Source: Pseudomonas botevensis (GTDB taxonomy: Bacteria > Pseudomonadota > Gammaproteobacteria > Pseudomonadales > Pseudomonadaceae). From it: 64,000 nucleotides of DNA. The position numbers and the translations under genes were made by a program. Under the pieces are notes generated by a model. That model searched no databases. It was not told the DNA's origin and saw only the letters and a program-made list of their open reading frames with translations. Location: positions 1 through 64,000 of the forward strand of contig NZ_JAHTKI010000018.1 of the NCBI RefSeq assembly GCF_019145475.1, written 5' to 3'. This document shows, in pieces, positions 34,683 through 42,071 of the stretch. The first letter of the stretch is position 1; every line of letters begins with the position of its first letter.

Positions 34683-35831
34683 TCAGGCGCGAATGAACGC
34701 CAGCATCCGCTGCAGCATCCCGTCGCAGGCATGCAGTTGGGCGAGGCTGACGAACTCGTCGGGCTTGTGTCCCTGATCCATGCTGCCCGGCCCGCAGACC
34801 ACCGTGGGAATGCCCACCGCATCAAACAATCCGCCCTCGGTGCCGAACGCCACGGTGCCGAAATCCTTCGAACCACAGAAGGCCGCGATCAGCTCGGCCG
34901 CCTGGCTCTGTGCATCGGTCACCAGGCCCGGATACGCCGACAACTCGCTGAAGCGGATCTCGCTTTGCTCGCTGACCGCACGCATGCGCGGCAGCACTTG
35001 CTGCTCGGCGTACGCCTTGAGTTGTTGCGCGACCTGCGCCGGATCCTGTGAGGGCAGGGCGCGGACTTCGAAGTCGAAACGGCAATCGGCAGGCACGATG
35101 TTCAGCGCCTTGCCGCCGCTGATCACGCCGGTCTGCACCGTGGTGTAGGGCGGGTCGAAGCGCGGGTCGTGAGGCCCGGCCCTGAGCTGTTGGCCAAGGC
35201 GTCCCAGCTCGCCGATCAGCTCGGCGGCGTACTCGATGGCATTCACCCCGCTCGGGGCGTAGGCCGAATGGCAGGCATGGCCGTGGACATCGCAGCGCAT
35301 CGCCAGTTTGCCCTTGTGGCCGAGCACCGGTTTGAGCTGCGTCGGTTCGCCGATGATGCACAGCAGCGGCTTGACCGGACGTTGTTCCAGCACCGCCAGC
35401 AGCGAACGCACGCCGAGGCAGCCGACCTCTTCGTCATAGGACAGGGCGATGTGAACGGGCAGGCGCAACGACGTCGCGACCAGCGAAGGCACCAACGCCA
35501 GCACGCAGGCAATGTAGCCCTTCATGTCCGCGGTGCCGCGCCCGTACAGCTTGCCGTCGCGCTCGCTGAGTTCGAACGGCGGCAGCGTCCAGGGCTGGCC
35601 GTCGACCGGCACCACGTCGGTGTGCCCGGACAGCACGATGCCCGGCAGATGGGCCGGGCCGAGGGTCGCGAACAGATTGGCCTTGCTGCGCTCGGTGTTG
35701 TAGATCAACTCGCACGGCACATCGAACCCGGCGAGGTAGTCGCGGACGAACTCGATCAGGTGCAGGTTGGACTCGCGACTGGTGGTGTCGAAGCCCACCA
35801 GCGTTCTGAGCAGTTCGACGCTGGAGCTCAT
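34683..35831 (-). CDS. argE: ArgE-type M20 amidohydrolase (acetylornithine deacetylase-like)
   Basis: The 382-residue zinc amidohydrolase starts at the ATG overlapping the DUF1028 stop (ATGA); a longer frame lacks support. Zinc-site motifs are GHTDVVPVDG (His, Asp), GRGTADMKG (bridging Asp), SYDEEVGCLG (Glu-Glu), CIIGEPTQ, and GSMDQGHKPDE near the end. Sequence and length fit N-acetylornithine deacetylase. However, its operon with RidA, DUF1028 and a monooxygenase suggests it removes an acyl or carbamoyl group from a catabolic intermediate rather than serving arginine synthesis. Confidence 0.82.
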   Translation of the reverse strand: MSSSVELLRTLVGFDTTSRESNLHLIEFVRDYLAGFDVPCELIYNTERSKANLFATLGPAHLPGIVLSGHTDVVPVDGQPWTLPPFELSERDGKLYGRGTADMKGYIACVLALVPSLVATSLRLPVHIALSYDEEVGCLGVRSLLAVLEQRPVKPLLCIIGEPTQLKPVLGHKGKLAMRCDVHGHACHSAYAPSGVNAIEYAAELIGELGRLGQQLRAGPHDPRFDPPYTTVQTGVISGGKALNIVPADCRFDFEVRALPSQDPAQVAQQLKAYAEQQVLPRMRAVSEQSEIRFSELSAYPGLVTDAQSQAAELIAAFCGSKDFGTVAFGTEGGLFDAVGIPTVVCGPGSMDQGHKPDEFVSLAQLHACDGMLQRMLAFIRA

Positions 35832-36505
35832 CGATCGTCTCCGGCAACCCCATAACCCGGCGCCTTGGCCGGGTCGAGGGCGCGGTCGATGTAGTCCTGC
35901 AATTGCGGACGGTAGGCATCCCACAGGCGTTGTAACTGACCGATCGGGTCTTCATCGGCCCAGTCCACCCGCAGGTTGACGATTGGCCAGGTCAGTTCGC
36001 CGACCACCACGACCGCCGCCGAATGCACCGGACCGGCTTCGCCACCGCGGGCCTGACCGGCCTGCAGGGCTCTGATCAGACGATCGGCCAACTGACCTTC
36101 GCCGTCCTCGAATGCGCTGACCATGGCTTCGATCACCGCGCGTCCGGCGAGCATGTTGCCAGCGGCCACGCACTGATCGCCGGACACGGCGTTGTGTACG
36201 CCGAGGGTTTGCCCGCCGCTGAAGTGCGCCGTCTGGCCGAGGTGATTGATCGCGATGATCTGCCGGTACTGGCTGTAGCCGTTGCGGGCCAGCACCTTGT
36301 CCAGCGCGGCGTCGGGCGCGAGGCCTTGCTCCATCAGCGCGAGGACTTCCGGGCCGAGGGACGGCAGGGTGATGTTCTGGCTCGAGACCGCGCCGACACC
36401 CGGCAGCAGCCACGGGCAACGGGCGCCGACGGCGATGCTCGACGAACTGATGGCGATGCCGAACTGACCGGTTTCGGGGCAGCGGGCGGCGATGGAAAAT
36501 GTCAT
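35828..36505 (-). CDS. DUF1028 (Ntn-hydrolase-like) protein
   Basis: A 225-residue protein from MTFSIAARCPETGQFG, the characteristic DUF1028 start. The following SSSSIAVGARCPWLLPGVGAVSSQ and AAGNMLAG segments also belong to the family. Members have a proteasome-like Ntn fold and are encoded beside amidohydrolases and RidA proteins; no activity is firmly known to me. The stop overlaps the ArgE-like start by four bases, so the two are translationally coupled. A REP element lies just upstream. Confidence 0.85.
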   Translation of the reverse strand: MTFSIAARCPETGQFGIAISSSSIAVGARCPWLLPGVGAVSSQNITLPSLGPEVLALMEQGLAPDAALDKVLARNGYSQYRQIIAINHLGQTAHFSGGQTLGVHNAVSGDQCVAAGNMLAGRAVIEAMVSAFEDGEGQLADRLIRALQAGQARGGEAGPVHSAAVVVVGELTWPIVNLRVDWADEDPIGQLQRLWDAYRPQLQDYIDRALDPAKAPGYGVAGDDR

Positions 36506-36548
36506 GTCTTTACTCCTGTTCGACTTGAGAGCGAGAGGCCTGGACCGG

Positions 36549-36575
36549 CCTCTTCGCAGGCAAGCCCGCGAAGGG
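36549..36575. repeat. REP-type element inside the operon
   Basis: CTTCGCAGGCAAGCCCGCGA plus AGGG lies between the RidA-family and DUF1028 genes. Its hairpin could process or attenuate the polycistronic transcript. Confidence 0.6.
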
Positions 36576-36594
36576 CTCGACCCGGTGCGCCTGC

Positions 36595-37011
36595 TTACTC
36601 GGGAATCACGGCTACCACATCGATCTCCATCAGCCACTGCGGCTGACCGAGCGCCGACACCACCAGCCCGGTGGAAATCGGGAACACCCCTTTGAGCCAT
36701 TTGCCGACTTCCTGATACACCGGCTCGCGGTAGCGCGGGTCGATCAGGTAGGTGGTGGTCTTGACGATGTGGCTCAGGTCGCTGCCGGCCTCTTCCAGCA
36801 GTTGCTTGACGTTGCGCATGGCCTGTTCGGTCTGCGCGCGCGGGTCGCCGAGGCCCACCAGTTGCCCGTCGAAATCGGTGCCGACCTGACCGCGCACGTA
36901 CACGGTGTTGCCGGCGCGCACGGCCTGGCACAAATCGTTATCGAGGGTCTGGTTCGGGTAGGTGTCCTTGGTGTTGAACATGCGAATACGGGTGTGGGTT
37001 GGCTGGCTCAT
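36595..37011 (-). CDS. RidA-family protein lacking the catalytic-type arginine
   Basis: The 138-residue protein begins MSQPTHTRIR after GGAGCTTC. It shows the Rid fold pattern: YVRGQVGTDFDG, DPRAQTEQAMRNVKQLLEEAG, then VKTTTYLIDP. Where RidA deaminases carry FPARS this protein has FPISTG, so the arginine that binds the imine carboxylate is absent. It therefore probably belongs to one of the other Rid subfamilies and may bind or hydrolyse a different intermediate. It lies between the flavin monooxygenase and the DUF1028/ArgE pair in one transcript direction. Confidence 0.82.
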   Translation of the reverse strand: MSQPTHTRIRMFNTKDTYPNQTLDNDLCQAVRAGNTVYVRGQVGTDFDGQLVGLGDPRAQTEQAMRNVKQLLEEAGSDLSHIVKTTTYLIDPRYREPVYQEVGKWLKGVFPISTGLVVSALGQPQWLMEIDVVAVIPE

Positions 37012-37069
37012 GTGAAGCTCCTGACGAAATCTGGCCCGGCGCAACCGGCGCCGGTACGGAATGGGGTGA

Positions 37070-38374
37070 TCAAGCGTCGACGGTGTCGGCCGTCTTGCTG
37101 TGCGCGGCCTCGCGCTGACCGGCATCGCGATAGTCCAGGTACTTGCGCTGGGTGGCGATGTGGTCGGCGACGTGCTTTGCGTCGTGCCACACGCCCCAGA
37201 TGAACGACGAGCCGCGCCGCGACTGCCAAGGCAACCCGAGGAAGTACACGCCCGACTCGCTGGACACCCCGCGCTGATGTTGCGGCTTGCCGTTGGCATC
37301 GAACGCCGCGACCTTCAGCCAGGCGTAATCCACGGCGAACCCGGTGGCCCAGATGATCGACGTGATGCCGGCCTCGGCCAGATCCAGACTGGCGAGGGGA
37401 TGCTTCACACAGTCAGGATCGGGATAGGTTTCCCGCGCCTCAGGCTCCGGCGGCAGGTCCAGGCCGTTGCGTTCGATGTAGGCGTCGGCGGCATCGAGCA
37501 GCGCCAGGTAGTTCTCGTCGCCGCGCTTGAGGTTGTCGAGCAGATCCTGCTTGAACGTCACCACGCCGTCGTTGAACGATTCGGTCACGCCGACCAGGGT
37601 CATGCCGCGATGGGCCAGGCCCCGGAAGTCGATGGTGCGACCGCCGTGGGCACCGCTGACGGCGATGGTCACGTGCTCGCGGCCAGGTTTCATCGCGGCC
37701 TGATCCCACTCGCCAAGCACGCCGAGCCACCAGCAGAAATCGCGGTTGCGGTAGGCACGGGGAGGGCGGTCATGGGCGCCGACCGAGAGGTAGACCTGCT
37801 TGCCCGAACGCTGCAGTTCGTCGGCGATCTGCACGCCTGAAGAACCGGCACCGACTACCAGTACCGCGCCCTGAGGCAGTTGCTGCGGGTTGCGGTAATC
37901 GGCCGAGTGAATCTGCAACAGGTGCTCGTCCTTTGGCGCGATCGCCGGGATCACCGGACGCTGGAACGGGCCGGTGGCCGCGACGACGCGCGCGGCTTCG
38001 ATCACGCCGTCGGACGTTTCGACGGTGAAGCCCGGACGGCCGACATTACGCTGCACACTCTTCACTTCGACGCCGGTACGGACTGGCGCGTTGAATTTCT
38101 TCGCATAGGCTTCGAAGTAATCGGCGACGCGCTCCTTGTGGGCGAAACCGTCCGGATCGACGTCATCGAATTCCATCCCCGGAAAGCGGTCGTGCCACGC
38201 CGGGCCGTTGGCGACCAACGAATCCCAGCGCCCGGTGCGCCAGCGTTCGGCGATGCGGTTGCGCTCCAGAACCAGGTGCGGCACGCCCAGTTTGCTCAGG
38301 TGTTCACTCATGGCCACACCCGCTTGACCGGCACCGACAACAAGCGTGTCTGTTTTTATTATTTCAGTGGTCAT
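37070..38374 (-). CDS. FAD/NAD(P)-dependent flavoprotein monooxygenase (class B, YUCCA-like)
   Basis: A 434-residue flavoprotein with an N-terminal FAD fold (VVGAGQAGVAMSEHL) and a second NADP fold (VVGAGSSGVQIADEL) near residue 175. ATGPFQRP lies between them. The Baeyer-Villiger fingerprint FxGxxxHxxxW is not seen, so an N- or C-hydroxylating flavin monooxygenase is more likely. The start is backed by AAGGA. It is the first gene of the RidA/DUF1028/ArgE run, so it likely opens oxidation of the compound imported by the NCS1 permease. Its codons 5-8 contain AATAATAA, an Hfq-Crc type motif. Confidence 0.82.
   Translation of the reverse strand: MTTEIIKTDTLVVGAGQAGVAMSEHLSKLGVPHLVLERNRIAERWRTGRWDSLVANGPAWHDRFPGMEFDDVDPDGFAHKERVADYFEAYAKKFNAPVRTGVEVKSVQRNVGRPGFTVETSDGVIEAARVVAATGPFQRPVIPAIAPKDEHLLQIHSADYRNPQQLPQGAVLVVGAGSSGVQIADELQRSGKQVYLSVGAHDRPPRAYRNRDFCWWLGVLGEWDQAAMKPGREHVTIAVSGAHGGRTIDFRGLAHRGMTLVGVTESFNDGVVTFKQDLLDNLKRGDENYLALLDAADAYIERNGLDLPPEPEARETYPDPDCVKHPLASLDLAEAGITSIIWATGFAVDYAWLKVAAFDANGKPQHQRGVSSESGVYFLGLPWQSRRGSSFIWGVWHDAKHVADHIATQRKYLDYRDAGQREAAHSKTADTVDA
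38356..38363 (-). promoter_or_regulatory. AAnAAnAA (Hfq-Crc) motif in the first codons of the monooxygenase gene
   Basis: On the minus strand AATAATAA, continuing into AAACA, lies 11 bases after the A of the start codon. Such sites at the start of catabolic genes are typical for Hfq-Crc translational repression. Confidence 0.45.
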
Positions 38375-38570
38375 CTCTAATCCTTTCTCACGAGGCAGTT
38401 GGATTCAGGCCGCTGTCGACCTGTTCTCTGTGCTTGGGATCAGACTAGGGAGGGGGTGGGTATCGGTAAAATATTATTAAGCTGGGATGTGAAGATAAAA
38501 ACGTGATGCAGAGGCCTGCAAGGCCCGTAAATACGGGGCGCCGGTCAATGGCTTGACCCAGCGTGCGGAC

Positions 38571-38612
38571 AAAAAAAGGGACGCCGACAAGTGTGCCGGT
38601 GTCCCTTTTTTC
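38571..38612. terminator. Rho-independent terminator after the alpha/beta hydrolase gene
   Basis: AAAAAGGGAC and GTCCCTTTTT form the arms with complementary CCG/CGG inside. Poly-A on one side and poly-T on the other make it usable from either strand; it best fits the hydrolase on the minus strand. Confidence 0.75.
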
Positions 38613-38634
38613 GGGTGCTCAGTTCACTTCGAAC

Positions 38635-39453
38635 TCAGCGATTGAGAAAGCCCAGCAGGTCTTCGTTCAACTGTTGTGCGTGGGTCACGGCAAAACCGTG
38701 CGGCGCGCCGCTGTAGACCTTCAATTCGGCACCCTTGATCTGCTCGGCGGCTTTCTTGCCGGTGGTTGCGAACGGCACGATCTGGTCGGCGTCGCCATGG
38801 ATCACCAGGGTCGGCACGTCGATCTTCGCCATGTCCGGGCGGAAATCGGTTTCCGAGAACGCAGTCACGCAGTCCACGGTGCCCTTGAGCGAGGCCAGCA
38901 GGGCGATGTTCAGGGTTTGCGTCAGCACGCCATCGGAGACTTTCTGGCCCTGGTTGGTGCCATAGAACGGTGCAGCGAAATCGGCGATGAACTGCGCACG
39001 ATCCTTCAACAGACCAGCCTTGATGCCATCGAATACCGCTTTGTCGACGCCCTCGGCGAAGTCGGCTTTCTGCCCGAACAACGGCGTCACCGCGCCCAGC
39101 AACACCAGTCCGGCAACCCGCTCGCTGCCGTGACGGGCGATGTAACGACTGACATCACCTCCACCCATGGAGAAGCCGACCAGGGTCACGTCACGCAGGT
39201 CCAGGTGTTCGATCAGTTGTGCGATGTCGTCGGCGAAAGTGTCGTAGTCATAACCGTTCCACGGTTGCCCGGAACGGCCGAAACCCCGACGGTCGAACGC
39301 AATGGTGCGGTAGCCACGGCTGCTCAGGTACTCCATCTGGTATTCCCACATGTCGGCATCCAGCGGCCAGCCATGGCTGAACAACACGGGCTTGCCGCTG
39401 CCCCAGTCCTTGTAATAGATCTCGGTGCCGTCTTGGGTGGTGAACGTGCTCAT
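38635..39453 (-). CDS. Alpha/beta hydrolase (non-haem chloroperoxidase/arylesterase type)
   Basis: A 272-residue hydrolase. The oxyanion motif is SHGWPLDADMWEYQ, the nucleophile elbow GFSMGGGD, the acid in HGDADQIVPF, and the catalytic His in PHGFAVTH. The sequence is close to the cofactor-free haloperoxidase/esterase group found widely in Pseudomonas. AGGAG precedes the ATG. It is divergent from an HxlR regulator that probably controls it. RutD is also an alpha/beta hydrolase, but this protein looks more like an esterase. Confidence 0.88.
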   Translation of the reverse strand: MSTFTTQDGTEIYYKDWGSGKPVLFSHGWPLDADMWEYQMEYLSSRGYRTIAFDRRGFGRSGQPWNGYDYDTFADDIAQLIEHLDLRDVTLVGFSMGGGDVSRYIARHGSERVAGLVLLGAVTPLFGQKADFAEGVDKAVFDGIKAGLLKDRAQFIADFAAPFYGTNQGQKVSDGVLTQTLNIALLASLKGTVDCVTAFSETDFRPDMAKIDVPTLVIHGDADQIVPFATTGKKAAEQIKGAELKVYSGAPHGFAVTHAQQLNEDLLGFLNR

Positions 39454-39632
39454 GGGAACTCCTTGTGTCAGGGATCGCGGATGCCGGGATGGCAGCGTTG
39501 ACTATCCTCGCAACGTGCGCCGGCCACTTGTACGCAAGTGCTAAGTTTCCGGTCGGGAAAGGCAGCCGCTGTCGATCAAGGGTTGTAAGATGCAACCGCA
39601 TCGACTTTGCTGTTTTGCTGGAGACACCTGAA

Positions 39633-40097
39633 ATGAAGCGCAAAAGCTTTGAAGGCAACATCTGCCCGGTTGCCCGCACGCTGGATCTGATCGGCGACTG
39701 GTGGTCGCTGCTGATCATCCGTGATGCGCTGGACGGGGTTCGCCGTTTCGGTGATTTTCAGAAGAGCCTGGACATCGCCAAGAACATGCTCAGCACCCGC
39801 CTCAAGGGGCTGGTCGAAACGGGCATCCTGCAACTGGTGCCGGCGTCCGATGGCAGTGCCTATAAAGAGTACGTGCTGACGGAAAAGGGCCGCGCGTTGC
39901 AGACCGTGATCGTTGCGCTGTCGCAGTGGGGCGGGGAGTTTCTGTTCGAGACGGACGAGTCGGGGTCGGTGATGGTCGACGCACAGAAGCGCAAGCCGAT
40001 CAGGAAAATCCAACTGTTGTCGGCCGATGGCCGTGTGCTGGCGCCCGAGGACGTGGCGACCCGGGTGGGCGGTACGGCGGAACGACGCCACGCCTGA
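39633..40097 (+). CDS. HxlR-family transcriptional regulator
   Basis: From the ATG after GGAG the protein has 154 residues. The HxlR signature is NICPVARTLDLIGDWWSLLIIRDAL, followed by RFGDFQKSL and NMLSTRLKGLVETGIL. A single N-terminal cysteine (Cys in ICPV) is the redox- or aldehyde-sensing position in this family. A longer upstream frame is not supported. It is divergent from the alpha/beta hydrolase and is followed by its own terminator. Confidence 0.88.
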   Translation: MKRKSFEGNICPVARTLDLIGDWWSLLIIRDALDGVRRFGDFQKSLDIAKNMLSTRLKGLVETGILQLVPASDGSAYKEYVLTEKGRALQTVIVALSQWGGEFLFETDESGSVMVDAQKRKPIRKIQLLSADGRVLAPEDVATRVGGTAERRHA

Positions 40098-40098
40098 T

Positions 40099-40128
40099 AA
40101 AAACGCCCCGAACCCCTCGGGGCGTTTT
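40099..40128. terminator. Rho-independent terminator after the HxlR gene
   Basis: AAAACGCCCCG and CGGGGCGTTTT form a stem with A/T flanks, between convergent HxlR and luciferase-type monooxygenase genes. Confidence 0.85.
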
Positions 40129-40154
40129 CATGGGGTCAACGGTCAGCCCGGTGC

Positions 40155-41198
40155 TCAGCGAAACGCCGGCACCACATGCTTGATAAACAGCTCCAGCGAT
40201 TTCTTCTTCTCGGCGTGGGGCAGGCTGTTGTCACACCAGAAGCTGAACTCGTCCACGCCCAGTTCCTGGTAGTACTTGATGCGCGGAATGATTTCTTCCG
40301 GCGTACCGATCATCGCGGTCTTGTGCAGGCTTTCCAGTTCGAACTCCGGGCGGCCGGCGAACTTTTCTTCCGGGCTTGGCGCGAGGAAGCCGTTGACCGG
40401 CACTTCCTTGTTGCCGAACCACGCATCGAAGGTGCGATAGAAGCGCGAGATCGCTTTGGCGCCGACCTTCCAGCCTTCCGGATCGTCTTTAGCGTGAACG
40501 TGGGTGTGGCGCAGCACCATCAGTTGCGGGCGCGGCACGCCAGGGTTGTTATCCAGCGCGGTCTGGAATTTGTTTTTCAGGTCGAGGACTTCCTCGTCGC
40601 CCTTCATCAGCGGCGTGACCATGACGTTGCAGCCATTGGCCACGGCGAAGTTGTGTGAGTCCGGGTCGCGGGCGGCGATCCACATCGGCGGGTTCGGCTT
40701 CTGCACCGGTTTCGGCACGCTGGTGGAGGTGGGGAATTTCCAGATGTCGCCGTCGTGGGCGTAGTCGCCTTGCCACAGGGCGCGAACCACCGGAACCATT
40801 TCCCGCAGCGCCTGGCCGCCGGAGGAAGCCGGCATGCCGCCGGCCATGCGGTCGAATTCAACCTGATAGGCACCACGGGCCAGGCCGACTTCCATCCGCC
40901 CGTTGCTGATCACGTCGAGCAGCGCGCATTCACCGGCCACCCGCAGCGGGTGCCAGAACGGCGCGATGATGGTGCCGGCGCCCAGGTGAATGGTGGTGGT
41001 CTTGGCCGCAAGATACGCCAGCAGCGGCATCGGGCTCGGTGAGATGGTGTATTCCATGGCGTGGTGTTCGCCGATCCACACGGTGCTGAAACCGCCGGCC
41101 TCGGCCATCAACGTCAGTTCGGTCAGGTCTTCGAACAGTTGACGGTGGCTGACGCTTTCGTCCCAGCGTTCCATGTGTACGAACAGGGAAAATTTCAT
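40155..41198 (-). CDS. LLM-class (bacterial luciferase-like) FMNH2-dependent monooxygenase
   Basis: A 347-residue TIM-barrel flavin enzyme. Family segments include FSTVWIGEHHAMEYTISPSP, LGAGTIIAPFWHPLRVAGECA, RMEVGLARGAYQVEFDRMAG, and MIGTPEEIIPRIKYY. It resembles LuxA-type alkanal monooxygenases more than RutA, whose N-terminal region looks different. It needs reduced flavin, which the flavin reductase gene 69 bp upstream in the same operon would supply. Together they form a two-component oxygenase. Substrate unknown; neighbouring NCS1 permeases suggest a nitrogen heterocycle. Confidence 0.87.
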   Translation of the reverse strand: MKFSLFVHMERWDESVSHRQLFEDLTELTLMAEAGGFSTVWIGEHHAMEYTISPSPMPLLAYLAAKTTTIHLGAGTIIAPFWHPLRVAGECALLDVISNGRMEVGLARGAYQVEFDRMAGGMPASSGGQALREMVPVVRALWQGDYAHDGDIWKFPTSTSVPKPVQKPNPPMWIAARDPDSHNFAVANGCNVMVTPLMKGDEEVLDLKNKFQTALDNNPGVPRPQLMVLRHTHVHAKDDPEGWKVGAKAISRFYRTFDAWFGNKEVPVNGFLAPSPEEKFAGRPEFELESLHKTAMIGTPEEIIPRIKYYQELGVDEFSFWCDNSLPHAEKKKSLELFIKHVVPAFR

Positions 41199-41267
41199 GA
41201 CGCTACCTCTGATCTCTTGTTGGCGGCCGGTCGCTTGCAGGCCTGTTGTAAAGGGAAGTGGTCAGGC

Positions 41268-41753
41268 TCAGGCGAAAGCGGGCAGGGCGCCCATCTTGCC
41301 GTGGCAATACACCAGCGGGCCGGCGTTCTGCTCGGGCACGATCAGGTTCTTCACCGCGCCGACCATGATGGCGTGGTCGCCGCCTTCGTATTCGCGCCAC
41401 AACTCACATTCGATGATAGCTGTCGCATTGGCCAGGATCGGGTTGCCCAGCTCGCTCAATGTCCATTCGATGCCTTGTGCCTTGTCCTTGCCTTTACGGG
41501 CGAAGGCGTAGGCTTCGCTCTGCTGGCCGCCAGACAGGAAGTGAATGGCGAAGCGCTTGTTCTTGATCAGCACCGGGTAGGAGTCGGAGCTGTAGTTGGG
41601 GCAGAACAGCACCAGGGCCGGGTCCATCGACAGCGAGCTGAAAGCGCTGGCGGTCAGGCCGACGATCTGGCCGTCGTCATCCAGGGTGGTGATGACGGTG
41701 ACGCCGGACGGGAACGAGCCCATGACTTGTTTGTAGATGGCAGCATCGATCAT
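41268..41753 (-). CDS. Flavin reductase domain protein (partner of the LLM monooxygenase)
   Basis: A 161-residue flavin reductase with the HpaC/RutF-type pattern: GSFPSGVTVITTLDDDGQIVGLTASAFSSLSMDPALVLFC, followed by RFAIHFLSGGQQ. It would reduce FMN or FAD with NAD(P)H for the LLM monooxygenase just downstream. The ribosome site GAGG is present. Its promoter region holds one of two similar palindromes shared with the divergent NCS1 permease gene. Confidence 0.88.
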   Translation of the reverse strand: MIDAAIYKQVMGSFPSGVTVITTLDDDGQIVGLTASAFSSLSMDPALVLFCPNYSSDSYPVLIKNKRFAIHFLSGGQQSEAYAFARKGKDKAQGIEWTLSELGNPILANATAIIECELWREYEGGDHAIMVGAVKNLIVPEQNAGPLVYCHGKMGALPAFA

Positions 41754-41803
41754 TGGACAATCCTCGAATGCGGTGGAGCGGGTTTTTATGTGTTTGTAGG
41801 TCT

Positions 41804-41824
41804 GATGGTATACCGTAATACATC
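41804..41824. promoter_or_regulatory. Palindromic operator, flavin-reductase side
   Basis: The site begins GATG, ends CATC and is centred on TACCGTA. Its segment ATACCGTAATA nearly repeats the core of the second site in the same gap (ATACCATAATA). The shape resembles GntR/FadR-type operators (TGGTATACC). It lies about 50 bp before the reductase start. Confidence 0.45.
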
Positions 41825-41981
41825 GATTGCAAGGTCTTTTTCAGTGAAACGATAAAGCGCGTCGTTTCGTCGGAAACTCAGGGTTTACGGGGCTTTTTTG
41901 CTCTCCTGTCAGCCCCGGATTCCGGGAAGATGGCGGATCAGTTGTCGATGAAAACAGCGGATCAGTCTTGTGCAAAGTTTG

Positions 41982-42002
41982 GAATACCATAATATGGTGT
42001 TC
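41982..42002. promoter_or_regulatory. Near-perfect 21-bp palindrome, permease side
   Basis: Arms GAATACCATA and TATGGTGTTC around a central A are complementary except for one position per arm. It lies about 70 bp before the second NCS1 permease. With the related site 160 bp away, it marks this 318-bp gene-free gap as a two-operator divergent promoter region. No GntR gene is encoded nearby. Confidence 0.6.
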
Positions 42003-42071
42003 GCCTGAGGGGGCGGAAAAAGCCCCCTGGTTTGGCTTCATACAAAGATAAGAACAGACAAACTCGAGTTC

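Noticed and set aside
35832..35924. N-terminal extension of the ArgE-like protein
   Set aside because: Non-conserved Arg/Pro-rich residues inside the DUF1028 gene; the ATGA overlap start fits family length.
40155..41753. Bona fide RutA/RutF uracil oxygenase
   Set aside because: The LLM protein has LuxA-type segments and lacks the RutA N-terminal pattern; RutB is absent. Kept only as a Rut-like comparison.
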